This document shows, piece after piece, positions 53,101 through 61,576 of a stretch of DNA of 64,000 bases. Origin of the DNA: Hexactinellida sp. DTS-2022 (Eukaryota > Porifera > Hexactinellida). The notes beneath the pieces were generated by a model. It was not told the origin of the DNA and searched no databases. It saw nothing but the letters and a program-made list of their open reading frames with translations. The first letter of the stretch is position 1. The number at the start of each line of letters is the position of its first letter. The DNA is taken from contig JAPNXP010000001.1 in the NCBI GenBank assembly GCA_028753945.1, positions 4,888,501 to 4,952,500 of the forward strand. Reading direction: 5' to 3'. A program made the translations under genes and the position numbers.

Positions 53101-54528
53101 TTAATTTATCCATAAATAGATATTAATTAATTTCCTATTTTAACTGCGGTATAAGCAGTGATATTTGTACACGGAGGGGGGCTAAGTCAAACCTGGAAGA
53201 ACCCATTATAATTAGCATTCCTCCACCTCTAAAATAGGGGAACATCACTGAGTTCAAATTCTATTAAATTAGACTAATAACATACAAACAAATCCATTAT
53301 TAATGACTATGAGTAGGCTTTGATCAGTTCTAACTAATTTAAACTGCAATCATAAGTAGAAGATGCACCATTAGATTTATATAGTCTCAATAAATAGTGC
53401 ATATTATAGCATTGGTAATAAATAGTAATAAAGGTTATTTATTGTTGTATTGTGTTTAAAATAAGAGGTTAATTATATGCTAACTCCGTAAATAATTTGA
53501 AGAATGTGAAGTCGAGAAGAGAATTGTTGAAATAAATGTGTGCATAAAAAGTACCTCAAATTCCTGAAAATTAGAACCCCCCTCCTTATGTCAAGCTTTT
53601 TTTAACCAATTTAAGACAAGAAGCATAGTATGTGACTCACTGGTTAACCCCCTGTAAGCGTTAAGTAACTTTCGAAAGTCTCCTAATATTCGTGAAGATG
53701 GCATGGACACAGCCTGAGACATATCTGAGGTTAATAAACAGCCCTGGCATTTATATGGTTAATTTTATAAATACAGTGGTGGCCGTTTAATCGGGTCGTT
53801 ATAATAGTATACAGTCAACTCCTCTTAATAGAGCCACCGGTTAATCGGTTTCTCCGCTTAATCTGGTCAAAATTTCACAGGATTTATAGGACAGAATTAC
53901 AGTTTGGCTTACAATATTTTCGGTTAATCGGTTTCTCCGCATAATCGAGTCAAAACAACCTGGTCCCGAGGTAGCTCTATTAAGCGGAGTCGACTTTAAT
54001 TACATCGGTAAATAGGGAGTACCGGTAAAGGGAAGGAATGTCTCATCCCGAGGCGTCCCATAAGCGATTTCCACTGTACTTTGTAGCCGGGCAAGTTCGA
54101 TGCAGTAAAATGTAAGAATTAGGATTAAACATATCGTAAACTCCCGTAAAAAACCAAATACTCGCATATATGCAAGTTATATTAATTCCCCAAATAGTTT
54201 AGAGGAATTAATTAACTCGGATTACAGTAAACTTTCGTATAACGAAATGCTTGGGAACTGTAAATTCCTTCGTTATATACGGGTATTCGTTATATACGGA
54301 TAATGACTGTATGATTAATGCATTTAGTGCTCTAGAGGAAAATCTCCATTTCGATAGATCCGACTTCGGTATAACGGGAGTTGACCTGCATAAATCATGG
54401 ACCACGGAGACTACGCCTATTAAATGTATAACAAAACTCACATACGAATAAACATTACCTGAAAATGAAAATTGAAAACATAAAATAAAAATTTCTAAAG
54501 GCCAAACTCGTAGAGCTGAGAAATACAT
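37779..54528 (-). CDS. Ig/FN3 cell-surface receptor, 14 coding exons (joined gene model)
   Basis: Exons in coding order: 54528-54459, 52192-51881, 51134-50844, 49946-49689, 48946-48692, 47134-46886, 46544-46361, 46124-46039, 45978-45914, 44450-44213, 43895-43587, 41589-41425, 38634-38544, 38142-37779. Every junction uses GT..AG and the phases agree throughout; the sum is 2,937 nt, i.e. 978 residues plus stop, with no internal stop. The protein reads: signal peptide (1-22), five Ig domains (about 24-478), three FN3 domains (about 479-772), a TM helix (about 790-813) and a 150-residue cytosolic tail. Domain-bounding introns are all phase 1, as in classic animal Ig/FN3 genes. No kinase or phosphatase domain is present, so adhesion or co-receptor function is the likely role (inference). 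The tail has several tyrosines and ends in EFAV, a class II PDZ-ligand pattern. No orthologue can be named. Confidence 0.85.
38230..38321. mobile_element. short TA-flanked MITE in last intron
   Basis: TAGAACTTGTATAATCCGAC at the left is inverted at the right (GTCGGATTATGCAGGTTCTA). Confidence 0.7.
38544..38634 (-). CDS. Ig/FN3 receptor exon 13: juxtamembrane segment
   Basis: 91 nt between TTCTCATAG and donor GTATTC; gives AKRYYDTHYMVTGN-type sequence with three tyrosines and basic residues, fitting the cytosolic side just after the membrane. Confidence 0.8.
38870..39032. mobile_element. TA-flanked MITE in intron 12
   Basis: Ends TACAGAAGACTCTCGTTAATAC and GTATTAACGAGAGCCTA. Confidence 0.6.
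39036..39318. mobile_element. CAGAGGCGGATCCAGG element, 5-bp TSD TAACT
   Basis: Flanking TAACT at 39031-39035 and 39319-39323; ends CAGAGGCGGATCCAGG and GGATCCGCCACTG. Long G- and C-runs sit inside. A fragment with CAGTGGCGGATTTAGGGGG is at about 41190-41330. Confidence 0.75.
39695..40000 (+). repeat. dispersed repeat with GTCTGTCCGTCC tract
   Basis: AAGCTTGGTCCGTCCGTC.. tetranucleotide run (39712-39752), followed by about 200 bp ending CGTCGCAAGGCGACGGGTCA. No coding potential; it sits in intron 12 of the receptor. Confidence 0.5.
40700..40992. mobile_element. hAT-type MITE, 8-bp TSD TCATAAAG
   Basis: Exact TCATAAAG at 40692-40699 and 40993-41000; ends CAGGGTTCCGCAAA and TTTGCGGAACCCTG. 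Same family as 20404-20653. The repeated CAGGCC(A/G)CA(C/T)A motif lies inside both. Confidence 0.9.
41425..41589 (-). CDS. Ig/FN3 receptor exon 12: transmembrane segment
   Basis: 165 nt. A short Ser/Thr/Pro linker with one N-x-S sequon, then a 22-24-residue hydrophobic helix (MIAIPAAICLTCVVILFVLI) and a GK/H-containing stop-transfer. Donor GTTTGC is weak but gives the only frame that joins exon 13. Confidence 0.8.
41941..42353. mobile_element. hAT-type MITE with GAATATTCGTTCG arrays, TSD AAAACAAT
   Basis: Exact AAAACAAT at 41933-41940 and 42354-42361; begins TAGGGCTGAAACGAATA and ends with a shorter inverted copy. Subterminal GAATATTCGTTCG units on both sides. Second copy at 52373-52775. 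Confidence 0.9.
42512..42690. mobile_element. TA-flanked MITE, TATAGTGAACTC(T/C)CGTT family
   Basis: Left TATAGTGAACTCTCGTTGTAA, right TTATAACGGGAGTTCACTGTA; interior shared with 54223-54391 (GGGACCTG, AAATTCCTTCGTTATAT, TGCATTTAGTGCTCT). Confidence 0.75.
43587..43895 (-). CDS. Ig/FN3 receptor exon 11: third FN3 domain
   Basis: 309 nt, phase 1 at both ends, one complete FN3 domain: SSPPDMHITYLP at the start, GYKVLVF strand, and YYIQVLAFTDAGDGPATG as the FN3 C-terminal signature. Confidence 0.9.
44213..44450 (-). CDS. Ig/FN3 receptor exon 10: second FN3 domain, C-terminal part
   Basis: 238 nt. Starts WEGDMSSLHSFLIQYKL and contains LSGLRPNSEYSITIYGVKL, the typical L-x-P-x-x-x-Y pattern of FN3 strand E-F. 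Confidence 0.9.
44515..44634. mobile_element. TA-flanked MITE, TACAGTGGAGTTCGCTTATTAG
   Basis: Ends TACAGTGGAGTTCGCTTATT and AATAAGCAAACTCCACTGTA. Lies in intron 9 of the receptor. Confidence 0.8.
44785..45340. mobile_element. TACAGTTAGGTCTGC MITE interrupted by a hAT MITE
   Basis: The pieces 44785-44820 and 45193-45340 resemble, in inverted order, the uninterrupted element at 61577-61774 (GTCTGCTTAATATGAA, CCCTATGGTCCCAATTTAA, GAACACAATTTTTGGTCCC). Confidence 0.65.
44821..45184. mobile_element. hAT-type MITE, 8-bp TSD CTTTTCGT
   Basis: Exact CTTTTCGT at 44813-44820 and 45185-45192; ends CAGTGGCGGCGCCAGG and CCTGGCGCCGCCACTG. GC-rich ends with G/C runs, AT-rich middle. Confidence 0.9.
45461..45806. 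mobile_element. MITE rich in GATTTAAATC palindromes, copy 2
   Basis: Same unit and order as 33923-34306, slightly shorter. Confidence 0.8.
45914..45978 (-). CDS. Ig/FN3 receptor exon 9: second FN3 domain, N-terminal part
   Basis: 65-nt exon between CTGTAG and GTAAGT. Encodes NPPLILFTLPLSSTQLLIRWQ, the Pro-Pro start and first strands with the conserved Trp. It is too short to be seen without splice analysis. Confidence 0.8.
46039..46124 (-). CDS. Ig/FN3 receptor exon 8: first FN3 domain, C-terminal part
   Basis: 86 nt, YTFRVSYILLAANGTEE: the Y-x-F/V-x-V strand F of FN3. Donor GTAAAT. Confidence 0.8.
46361..46544 (-). CDS. Ig/FN3 receptor exon 7: first FN3 domain, N-terminal part
   Basis: 184 nt, EPAIQLTQLLLSPYSVNISWPL with the FN3 Trp, then the Y/F-rich middle strands. 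Donor GTATGT. Confidence 0.85.
46886..47134 (-). CDS. Ig/FN3 receptor exon 6: fifth Ig domain
   Basis: 249 nt, phase 1-1. Canonical Ig residues: L-x-C (LTCEN), W (LRWTH) and the D/E-x-G-x-Y-x-C motif (ENSGEYTCS). Confidence 0.9.
47150..47237 (+). repeat. decayed copy of the CGAGCCCTTCGG/TTCGCGA module in intron 5
   Basis: ATATACGAGTCCTTCGGTCTCG, then a mutated TTTGCGACAGATC, and GGCCGGAATGCGGCC; the hairpin symmetry is partly lost. It ends only 15 bp from exon 6. Confidence 0.6.
48115..48668. repeat. GTTGATTTTACAAAATCAAC palindromic minisatellite
   Basis: At least ten variants of the 20-bp palindrome (TTGATTTTGTAAAATCGAC, GTCGATTTTACAAAATCAAC etc.) in both orientations over 550 bp; the arrangement is itself mirrored around about 48510. 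It lies in intron 5 directly against exon 5. Confidence 0.75.
48692..48946 (-). CDS. Ig/FN3 receptor exon 5: fourth Ig domain
   Basis: 255 nt. LSLRCHAS, ISWFHN and ADQGYYQCFARN are textbook I-set Ig motifs. Donor GTACGT. Confidence 0.9.
49052..49212. mobile_element. TA-flanked MITE with TTCGTATTA-type ends
   Basis: CAGTAGAACCTCGTTAGTACGAACAC on the left, GTGTTCGTACTAACG..TCTATTGTA on the right. Confidence 0.65.
49470..49627. mobile_element. CAGGGTTCTATCT element, 5-bp TSD ATATG
   Basis: Flanking ATATG at 49465-49469 and 49628-49632; ends CAGGGTTCTATCT and AGATAGAACCCTG. Contains three GGGGGGGAAGCTT(C) units, so it may hold an internal nested copy of its own end near 49530. Confidence 0.75.
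49689..49946 (-). CDS. Ig/FN3 receptor exon 4: third Ig-like domain without cysteines
   Basis: 258 nt, phase 1-1 like the other Ig exons. The strand B and F cysteines are absent although the W (NITWLL) and general strand pattern are kept. Donor GTGAGT follows AACT. Four N-x-S/T sequons. Confidence 0.8.
50000..50843. other. intron 3, nothing recognised
   Basis: AT-rich, no repeats matched elsewhere in the window and no exon-like frame. Confidence 0.4.
50844..51134 (-). CDS. Ig/FN3 receptor exon 3: second Ig domain
   Basis: 291 nt. Contains VLPCVSS, VAWWFNGN and FTGHYYCTVTN. Acceptor CTGTAG, donor GTGAGT. Confidence 0.9.
51881..52192 (-). CDS. Ig/FN3 receptor exon 2: first Ig domain
   Basis: 312 nt. 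VDILCSIEAS, ITWYFND and PGVYSCRASG; begins just after the signal-peptide exon. Acceptor CCTTATAG, donor GTATGT. Confidence 0.9.
52296..52860. mobile_element. TACAGTAGAACATC MITE interrupted by a hAT MITE
   Basis: Left TACAGTAGAACATCAGAAATACGAACAC and right GTGTTCGTATTAACGAGGTTTTACTGTA are the ends; the middle is split by 52373-52775. Confidence 0.75.
52373..52775. mobile_element. hAT-type MITE with GAATATTCGTTCG arrays, TSD CAAATTAT
   Basis: Exact CAAATTAT at 52365-52372 and 52776-52783; ends TAGGGCTGAAACGAATA and TATTCGTTTCAGCCCTA. Same family as 41941-42353. Confidence 0.9.
52861..53809. other. intron 1 of the receptor, nothing recognised
   Basis: AT-rich non-coding DNA with no matched repeats apart from short C/G runs. 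Confidence 0.4.
53810..53998. mobile_element. MITE, TACAGTCAACTCC family, copy 2
   Basis: Full-length relative of 2310-2498 in inverted order, with GTTTCTCCGCTTAAT and GGCTTACAATATTTTCGG. Confidence 0.8.
54223..54391. mobile_element. TACAGTAAACTTTCGT MITE
   Basis: Relative of 42512-42690; ends TACAGTAAACTTTCG..AACGGGAGTTGACCTGCA, the right end decayed. It lies in intron 1, close to the first exon. Confidence 0.7.
54459..54528 (-). CDS. Ig/FN3 receptor exon 1: signal peptide
   Basis: 70 nt, starting at the ATG 54528-54526 and ending at donor GTAATG. MYFSALRVWPLEIFILCFQFSFS is a good secretory signal; cleavage probably falls just before the first Ig domain. An in-frame upstream Met also exists (54588), which would bury the signal, so the internal Met is preferred. 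Confidence 0.75.
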
Positions 54529-54589
54529 CTGATAACTGTGTAAGAACTGGATCAGTAACTTGGCTGAATAGTTCAAATCTTCATCCAAT

Positions 54590-55900
54590 GCACTATCAAA
54601 CTAATCTGTATTATCTCTCACGAACACGTATAAATAGTAAATTACATTCTTCTGTTTAGTAATTAATTAAAAGTTGTTAACCTCAACCAAGGATCATAAC
54701 ACATGTTACACTAAGAATAAATATAATAATAGACGATATAATATAATATTAATGATAAATTATATTATTATAATAACAAGCTGCTCGCCCGCGCTACGCG
54801 CGTTCATACAACTTGCACTCGGGCCTGAGGCCCTCGCTTGTATTTAAAGCAGATACATTTTCAAATTAAATGCCGGTTAGTAATGTATGTGCATGATTGA
54901 GCTCAAACTGATTCTAGGAGCCTATAAAAATGTCGGTTATGTAACGAAAAATTAACAAAGTTATATACCCTCCCTACATTACGCTTTTTGCAATTTTGTA
55001 GTAAAAAAGGATGGGCTGTAATACTTACCCCTTGAGCATTACTTAAAATTCAAAGGCCCTATACACAGGTTGATTATATTACGGGGAATCATATGGGTGA
55101 TATTTAGGTGACCGCTAGTGACACACATAACAGTAATGCTATTGTTTCAGAGTAGGGCTGTGCCCCCCTAAGCTGTCTATTTATCCATGGGCCTTAGGGC
55201 CTAGCCATAGGTATATACGTATAAGGACAGAAAAAATAAATTGGGAAATACTAATCAGCGCCTGTTTTGTTGAATATTTATGCTAATTATAACTGACAAT
55301 TTTCTCGATATTAACGCATGTCCGTGTATAATAATGAACCGACTCCAAATAGAAATTAATTAAATATCACTAAGGAACTGTACAACTCTGTGGACCCCTG
55401 ACTTTGGGCTGTGGAGAAGTTATTGTATTGATTGGAAATAATCAAATACACACAATGGAATGTTAGAAATGCATGGGTAGACACGCGGAACACAAATGAC
55501 TGATTGGATAAATGAATTTCCTGTCGACCAATTAAATCACAGTCTCAGATAGGCCTTCTAAATCGCACACTTGACAATGGATAGAAGCACTAAAATCCAT
55601 TTATACGAATTGAATGCTAGCTGCTAATCCATACTGGAAAACCCTCGAATTTAATAGGCTGAAGTTTTGTCACCTTTAGAGAAGGGAAGATGTGAATATT
55701 TTTCTTAGATATTAGAACTTGTTTCTAGATACATTATTTCCTACCCCTCTGCCAAATTTCAAGTATGTAGCTCTTACCAGTTCCTCAATCAATTCCGAAC
55801 AAACAAACAAAAAACAAATCATTGTGATTTAATATATAAGATATATAATATATAATATAATATAATAATATAATATAATAAATAATATTACTAATAAGGC
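54590..55900. other. upstream of the receptor gene: AT-rich DNA and a decayed foldback-family fragment
   Basis: 55615-55820 resembles, diverged, the inner part of the foldback arm (CTGCTAATCCATACTGG, ACCCTCGAATTTAATAGGCT, GTCACCTTTA, GGAACAAACAAACAAA). 54785-54845 has short GC hairpins (CGCGCTACGCGCG, GGGCCTGAGGCCC). 55836-55890 is a TATAA-type simple repeat. Confidence 0.5.
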
Positions 55901-56341
55901 CAGGCGTGACCTACGTAATATAAGGCCATGGCACAGGATGTGAAATTTGGACTAAGGATATGTTACCAGGCCGACCCTATATTGAACGAAGATTGGATGT
56001 AATATATTTTTTGTTGAATGTCTTGTTATGGGTTTATAAAAAATGCTTGTTAATTACCTTTTTGAGTAACCATAATGTGCAAGAATAATTTCTATCAATG
56101 TCTTTGCATTATGTCTACTGTCACATTTTTATATTGTTTACTATATATTGAGTTACTATCACAATTATTTTACACACATATTCCCTACCATGCTCCACAA
56201 TTTATTTATTATGAATGTACAAATATATTGTTTTTTCCATATCTTTTAATCCATTACTCTTGCTTGTAGTTTTATTCTCTTGCCAACTTATTAGCTAATC
56301 AATATTGTATTACATGCCTAACAAATGTTCAGTGCCGGGTT

Positions 56342-57112
56342 GGGTACAATTTCACAATCTTACCTCACCTAGATATTTTAATGTTTTGTTAGAGGTTATT
56401 TTTTTATCCGATAGAGCTTTGAAAATAATGAGTGTTGGTCGAAACAGGGAGAAATCGGATCAAAATTGACTTAGTTAGGCCAAATTTTGTGTTATAAGCC
56501 AAAATCTATCGGAAACTTAAAATATAGCAAGATTATTTGGAATATCGAATTTTGTGGTTAAACGCTTCCTTTTGATGAATGCCTATCGTAATTTAAAAAA
56601 AAATTAAAATTAAAATTTTTTAAAAAATTAAAAAAAAAATTAAAATTAAAATTTTTTATTTATTTATTGAAAAATAAAAAAATAAAAATAAAACTATAGG
56701 CATTCATCAAAAGCATAGGCGTCGTAAACCGCCCGGGTGCCCGGAAATGTCCGGGCAGGCCGAAGGGATTGTCCCCATGCTACTAACACTATACTCCGAG
56801 TTTACCCGGAGTTTACCCGGACATTACCCGGAATTTCCGGGCGGCCCGATGGATTGACCTTTGCATTTACGACGCCTATGATCAAAAGGAAGCGTTTAAC
56901 CACAAAATTCGATATTCCAAATAATCTTGCTATATTTTAAGTTTCCGATAGATTTTGGCTTATAACACAAAATTTGGCCTAACTAAGTCAATTTTGATCC
57001 GATTTCTCCCTGTTTCGACCAACACTCATTATTTTCAAAGCTCTATCGGATAAAAAAATAACCTCTAACAAAACATTAAAATATCTAGGTGAGGTAAGAT
57101 TGTGAAATTGTA
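56342..57112. mobile_element. palindromic MITE inserted in the THAP domain
   Basis: Arms of about 250 bp: GGGTACAATTTCACAATCTT at the left is inverted at 57093-57112, and matching continues to CTTTTGATGAATGCCTAT. An A/T-rich centre (56590-56700) separates them. CCGGGT occurs on both sides, suggesting a 5-6-bp target duplication. Its right arm is split by 56714-56880. Confidence 0.8.
56714..56880. mobile_element. hAT-type MITE, 8-bp TSD ATCAAAAG
   Basis: Exact ATCAAAAG at 56706-56713 and 56881-56888; ends CATAGGCGTCGTAAA and TTTACGACGCCTATG; interior CCCGG-rich. Confidence 0.9.
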
Positions 57113-58564
57113 CCCCGGGTGGTACAAGCAATTACAGATTCGCCCATGTTCCTAGTCCACCCCATGTTCCAGTATTTACACCGCCTACGAGTCCTCCAGA
57201 GCGTGTACATGTATGGCTACGAGCGATTCATCGTGAAAACATTTCTGACTTAAAGAATGTATTTGTTTGTTTAAAGCATTTTCGTGAAGAAGATGTAATT
57301 AAAAATTATAACGTCTTGCAGTCTGACGGTACCTATCGTAGTATACCTCGTAAAAGATGCAAATTATCTGACGATGCGGTACCATGCATTTATCCTAACT
57401 GTCCATCTTACCTAACTTCAATTCAAACAAAACCAGTTCGTTATTCTCGCGATGAGAAAGAGGCTGAATTATTTGAAAAAGCGATCAGACAGAGTATAGA
57501 TCAACACGTTACAGATAAAGTAGCTTATACAATCGACTCATATGAGCAACTTATAGAAAAAATCAATTTACTTCCTCTTCCTGAGGATTGGATACAGTGG
57601 AATTCTAACTCGAACTATGTACATTTTCTTAAGCCAACATACTTCAATGAACAATTGGAACTAAATTCTTCGATGACAATTGATTCTTCACTCTACGTTA
57701 GGGCTAAACGTGGTAGCGTTACTGTTTCTCTTAGCGTCAATACCATCAGCGACACCAGACAAATCAACTCCTCAACGAAATAACAAGTTTTCAATTAACA
57801 ACAGCGGAAGATCCGATTACAAATCAGTTGGATACATATGTCCATGAAGCAGCAGCTCAAATAAAATTAGCTATAGCCGAATGTGATTATTCAGACCAAG
57901 ATTCAGAGAGTTTTAGTGGAAATACTTCATACAATCTTAACATGATTCAACAGAGACTGCAATTTATCCTCTGTCAAGTTGAAAATTCCCTTCGTTTCAA
58001 GAATCGTCGGCGATACAACATCATTACACAAGTTGTTGCTTTAAAGGTACACCTCATCTCTCCAGCTTGTTATAGTTATCTTCAATCGCTCGAGTGCCTT
58101 TGTTTACCGAATCAAAGGAATATATTAAATTGTGTTCCAATATTGGCTTAGAGAGTGAATTTTCAAGTTAATATCTCGAAAAAGTTACTTCTAATTTCAC
58201 ATCTCTTCAACGCAATGTTATCATCCACATGGATGAAATCCATATCAAATCAGACATCTCATACAAAGGGGGGAAAATCATTGGTTCTACGCTTAATTCA
58301 AACGAGCCCACCAAAACTGTTTTTGCTGTAATGGTATCCAGTTTGTATCGAAAATGGTCAGAAATTGTACGTCTGTTACCTTGTTCTAGCACCTCCGCAA
58401 TTGAACTAAAGCCTATAATTACACAACTAATTGGCGATATAGAAAATTGTGGATTGTCCGTTCATGTTATCTGCACTGATAACTATCCTTTGAATGTTAG
58501 TCTTTTCAAATTATTTTCACCAGATCAAAAGACATTAAGACCAGAAGTTATACACCCTTGTGAT

Positions 58565-58732
58565 CAGGACCGGCGGAAGCTCGTGAGAGGTGGGGCGGCC
58601 TTGTATTATGATGATAATTGTGAGGATTGCAGAGTCAAAAAACACGCCCGGGAAATTTCAGAGTACCAAAAAAATCACAGAAAAATTGGGACGGCCCAGG
58701 CCGCCCCAACCGCCCCTCTTCCGCCGGCCCTG
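58565..58732. mobile_element. hAT-type MITE, 8-bp TSD CTTGTGAT
   Basis: Exact CTTGTGAT at 58557-58564 and 58733-58740; ends CAGGACCGGCGG and CCGCCGGCCCTG. Removing it with one duplication restores transposase similarity around FDFVHILK, so it arrived after the gene was built. Confidence 0.9.
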
Positions 58733-60033
58733 CTTGTGATCCATATCGGCCATTGTTCTTGGTATTCGATTTTGTACATATTCTAAAAACCATTCGGAAC
58801 AATTGGCTCAATCTTAAAGACTATCAGCGAACATTTGTGTTTCCCAGATTCGAAGATTTCAGTGTTCTTAATACAGCTTCGTTTGAAGACATCCGCATGT
58901 TATACAAAACTGAACAACATTCTGTAGTTAAGCTCGCTCCTCGACTAACTGCTAAATCGTGTTACCCTTCAAATTTTGAGAGACAAAATGTAAATCTTGC
59001 CTTAAAAATTTTTGATGAGTCTACAGTTGGTGCTCTTACTGTATTTTCGAATTCTCGTTCAACTATCAAATCACACACAGCAGAATTTGTTTCCCTCATC
59101 CTTAATATTTGGAAAGTATTCAACGTCAATGTTCCAAATAAAGACATACGATTAAATGATGAATATTCAAAACAACTTGGACATAACGATTTTCGTTTTT
59201 CCTTTCTTTCCAAAGTAGTGGATTGGTTAGACTGTTGGTCATCAAGATCAGAGAAAAACGGGAAATTATCAGCTCAAACCTTCACTTCTTTTAAGCATTC
59301 TTGTATGGCACTTCCTAAAATCGTTAATTTTCTCACTGAGAATAGACAGTTTCAATACGTGTTAAGCTCTCGATTACAGAATGATCCTCTCGAACACCAT
59401 TTTGGGCTCTATCGCATGATGTCTGGCGCTCAATACCACATCAGTTACTGTCAAATTCTGGAGTCTGAAAGAAGATTGAAATTGTCACATGTATTAAAAT
59501 TGTTTTGCCAAAGTACAGAGACAGACACAAGTGATTGTAATTCACTAAAAGATTTTCTCGCGAATTTTTCAGAACAGACCACTGGACCCGGACATGAGTT
59601 AAATTTCTCCTTTGATTTAGAAGATTACATGGTCGAAATGGATGACCTTTCTCGAATTGTTTTGAAAGACGAAATTTTACAGTCCCTTGTGTTCATCGCA
59701 GGCTATGCTGTTCATTCCTATATGAAATCGACTTCAAAATGTCAAGTATGTTTAAAATTTCTTACAGAAGATAAAGATATGCTTTTTGATAACCCGAAAT
59801 TTCAATTAATCAATGTAATAGACCGCGGATCCCTCAAATGGCCATCTAATATAGTTGTGGATTCCATTGTTATGGTTTGGAGATGCTTTTCAATAATAGA
59901 ACAGAATGAACCTCTCTTGAAACTGTTTTCAACGGGTCCTTCACGGGAAATCCTAGTCCAACTATCCCTTACACTAATTGAGCTAGACAGTAATGAAGAA
60001 TGGAGAAGAAGTTGTCAAAATTGCAGTACATTT

Positions 60034-60180
60034 CAGGGCCGTAGCCACTGGTCAGGTTGGTCAGGTTTCAACCTGACCACTTTTAGTTGATTGGACAGGT
60101 TAACCTGAACCCTTGGCCCTGTTGGTACTGTATCCAGCCCGGTCTAACCTGACCACTTTTAATTGGTGGCTACGGCACTG
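60034..60180. mobile_element. CAGGGCCGTAGCCAC element, 5-bp TSD CATTT
   Basis: 147 bp, flanked by CATTT at 60029-60033 and 60181-60185; ends CAGGGCCGTAGCCAC and GTGGCTACGGCACTG; interior GGTCAGGTT / AACCTGACC motifs. Its near-identical sister is 62114-62260. Confidence 0.9.
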
Positions 60181-60576
60181 CATTTGGTTGGGATATTCTA
60201 ACTAAACTGATAACAGTCACCAGCAACTGTATTATTGCTAACAAAGTGAAAAACGTAAATTCAGTATTGTTGTCAAGAAGCGAAAATAGTAGGAAAATAA
60301 AGAAGTTCAAATTGAGTTAAAATAGTATATAATAATTATCTGTTTCTAATAGTCCTTTCTTAGTTCATTGTGTTACGTACAGAACATGCAACTGTACATG
60401 CGTATATCTGTTTTAATACTTTTACTCTTCATAAAGAAGCTACATTATGAGGATAACCAATCAAATAAACTATTTGAATTGATTTTGTGCTTTTTAAATC
60501 CGGCCTGGTGACATATCCATAGTCCAAATTTCACATCCTGTGCCATGGCCTTATATTACGTAGGTCACGGGCCAGG

Positions 60577-61269
60577 TAAAATAAATTAATCGTTTATCCG
60601 GATTTTTTCATAAATACGGACGGCGGAGTCGGGCGGACGGGATCTTATTTTTATTTTTTATTTCCATTAATATGAAAATAACATTATAACATTATAAACA
60701 TTATTAAAATACATTATTAATATTTAATTAAATTAGAAAATCACATGAAAATGCCCAAATAATTAAAGTAATGCCCTAAATACAATAATAATTAAAAATT
60801 GATACATTAGGAATTTAGGAGTAGTTTATAGCTAATTTATGTACGATTATGTTCATAAGATAATAATAAAATATATCCGGACGGGAGTAAAAGTTTGGAC
60901 GGGCGGGGATGATCAACAAGTTATTTCTTTTGTATGGCCTAATCAATTGATATGACATGCGTATTAAAGGGCCAACGGAAGCAGTTGGTCAGGTAAAATA
61001 AATGACCGGCCTAAATAGTGATGTAAGAGTGGCCAGGATATTGGTGACTACTTGACAAAAGTGGTCAGGCCTCACCGGCCTGACCGCTTCCGCGGACCCT
61101 ATATTATAAAAGTTTATTAACTGGCAAACAATAGAAACAATTATATAGAAGTAATACAGTGGTGTTCGCGTAATAAGAAGTCGCATTTGCACGAAATTTG
61201 CTTGTAAATAGGCGAAATTGCTATTAGAGGAACAAATTATTAATTAATTAACTAGTTCAGTCATGGCTA
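60577..61269. other. AT-rich, one small GC-ended MITE, no gene
   Basis: 60968-61100 has ends AGGGCCAACGGAAGC and GCTTCCGCGGACCCT. 61150-61215 is a fragment of a TACAGTGG repeat. Nothing coding. Confidence 0.5.
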
Positions 61270-61576
61270 GGGTGACCAGATGGCTTTGACCGAAAACCTG
61301 GACATTTTCCATTTATTGGCCAAAAAAACTGGACATTCCTGGACACGTAAAATCCAAAACCTGGACAAAAAACTGGACAAATCTAAAACCGCGATAAATC
61401 TCATATTATGAGCGTAGGAGTGCTAAAATTGTATATTCCATACTCTGATATATATATAAGAGTATATAATTTCATGTTAAAACTGTTCACTCAAATTCAC
61501 GTTAAGCCATTGTTTATACTCTATTCTACTTTAGAAATATAGAAAATATACCTCAGTTTATAGGCACTCTCGTTAA

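Larger units (their letters stand above)
56312..60312 (+). pseudogene. THAP/P-element transposase (THAP9-like), broken
   Basis: The gene starts at ATG 56312 with MPNKCSVPG, the opening of a THAP zinc finger. It is interrupted by a MITE, and resumes at about 57119 with a Pro-rich stretch, VWLRAIHRENISDLKN, VFVCLKHF (the THAP C-x2-H) and the RSIPRKRCKL basic end at 57330-57360. A coiled-coil stretch follows at 57830-58150. MDEIHIKSDISYKGG (58229) marks the RNase-H-like catalytic region, with TDNYPLN (about 58475) carrying a second Asp candidate. Next are FDFVHILKTIRNNW (58765) after another MITE, and the LQNDPLEHHFGLYR motif (59374) typical of P-family transposases. The C-terminus resumes after a third MITE (60181-60312). 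Frame changes near 57780 and 58140 and a stop near 58177 show that it is dead even apart from the insertions. Confidence 0.8.
55901..60576 (+). mobile_element. P-element-like (THAP) DNA transposon, dead, with four nested MITEs
   Basis: Inverted ends of about 75 bp: CGTGACCTACGTAATATAAG and CATGGCACAGGATGTGAAAT at 55905-55955, inverted at 60518-60570. The interior is a THAP-domain plus P-type transposase gene reading rightward. Nested insertions are 56342-57112 (itself split by 56714-56880), 58565-58732 and 60034-60180. The exact outermost bases and the 8-bp duplication expected for P elements could not be fixed. Confidence 0.75.

Noticed and set aside
54208..54588. Longer N-terminus for the receptor starting at 54588
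   Set aside because: Would place a polar 20-residue stretch before the signal peptide; the Met at 54528 gives a normal secretory signal.
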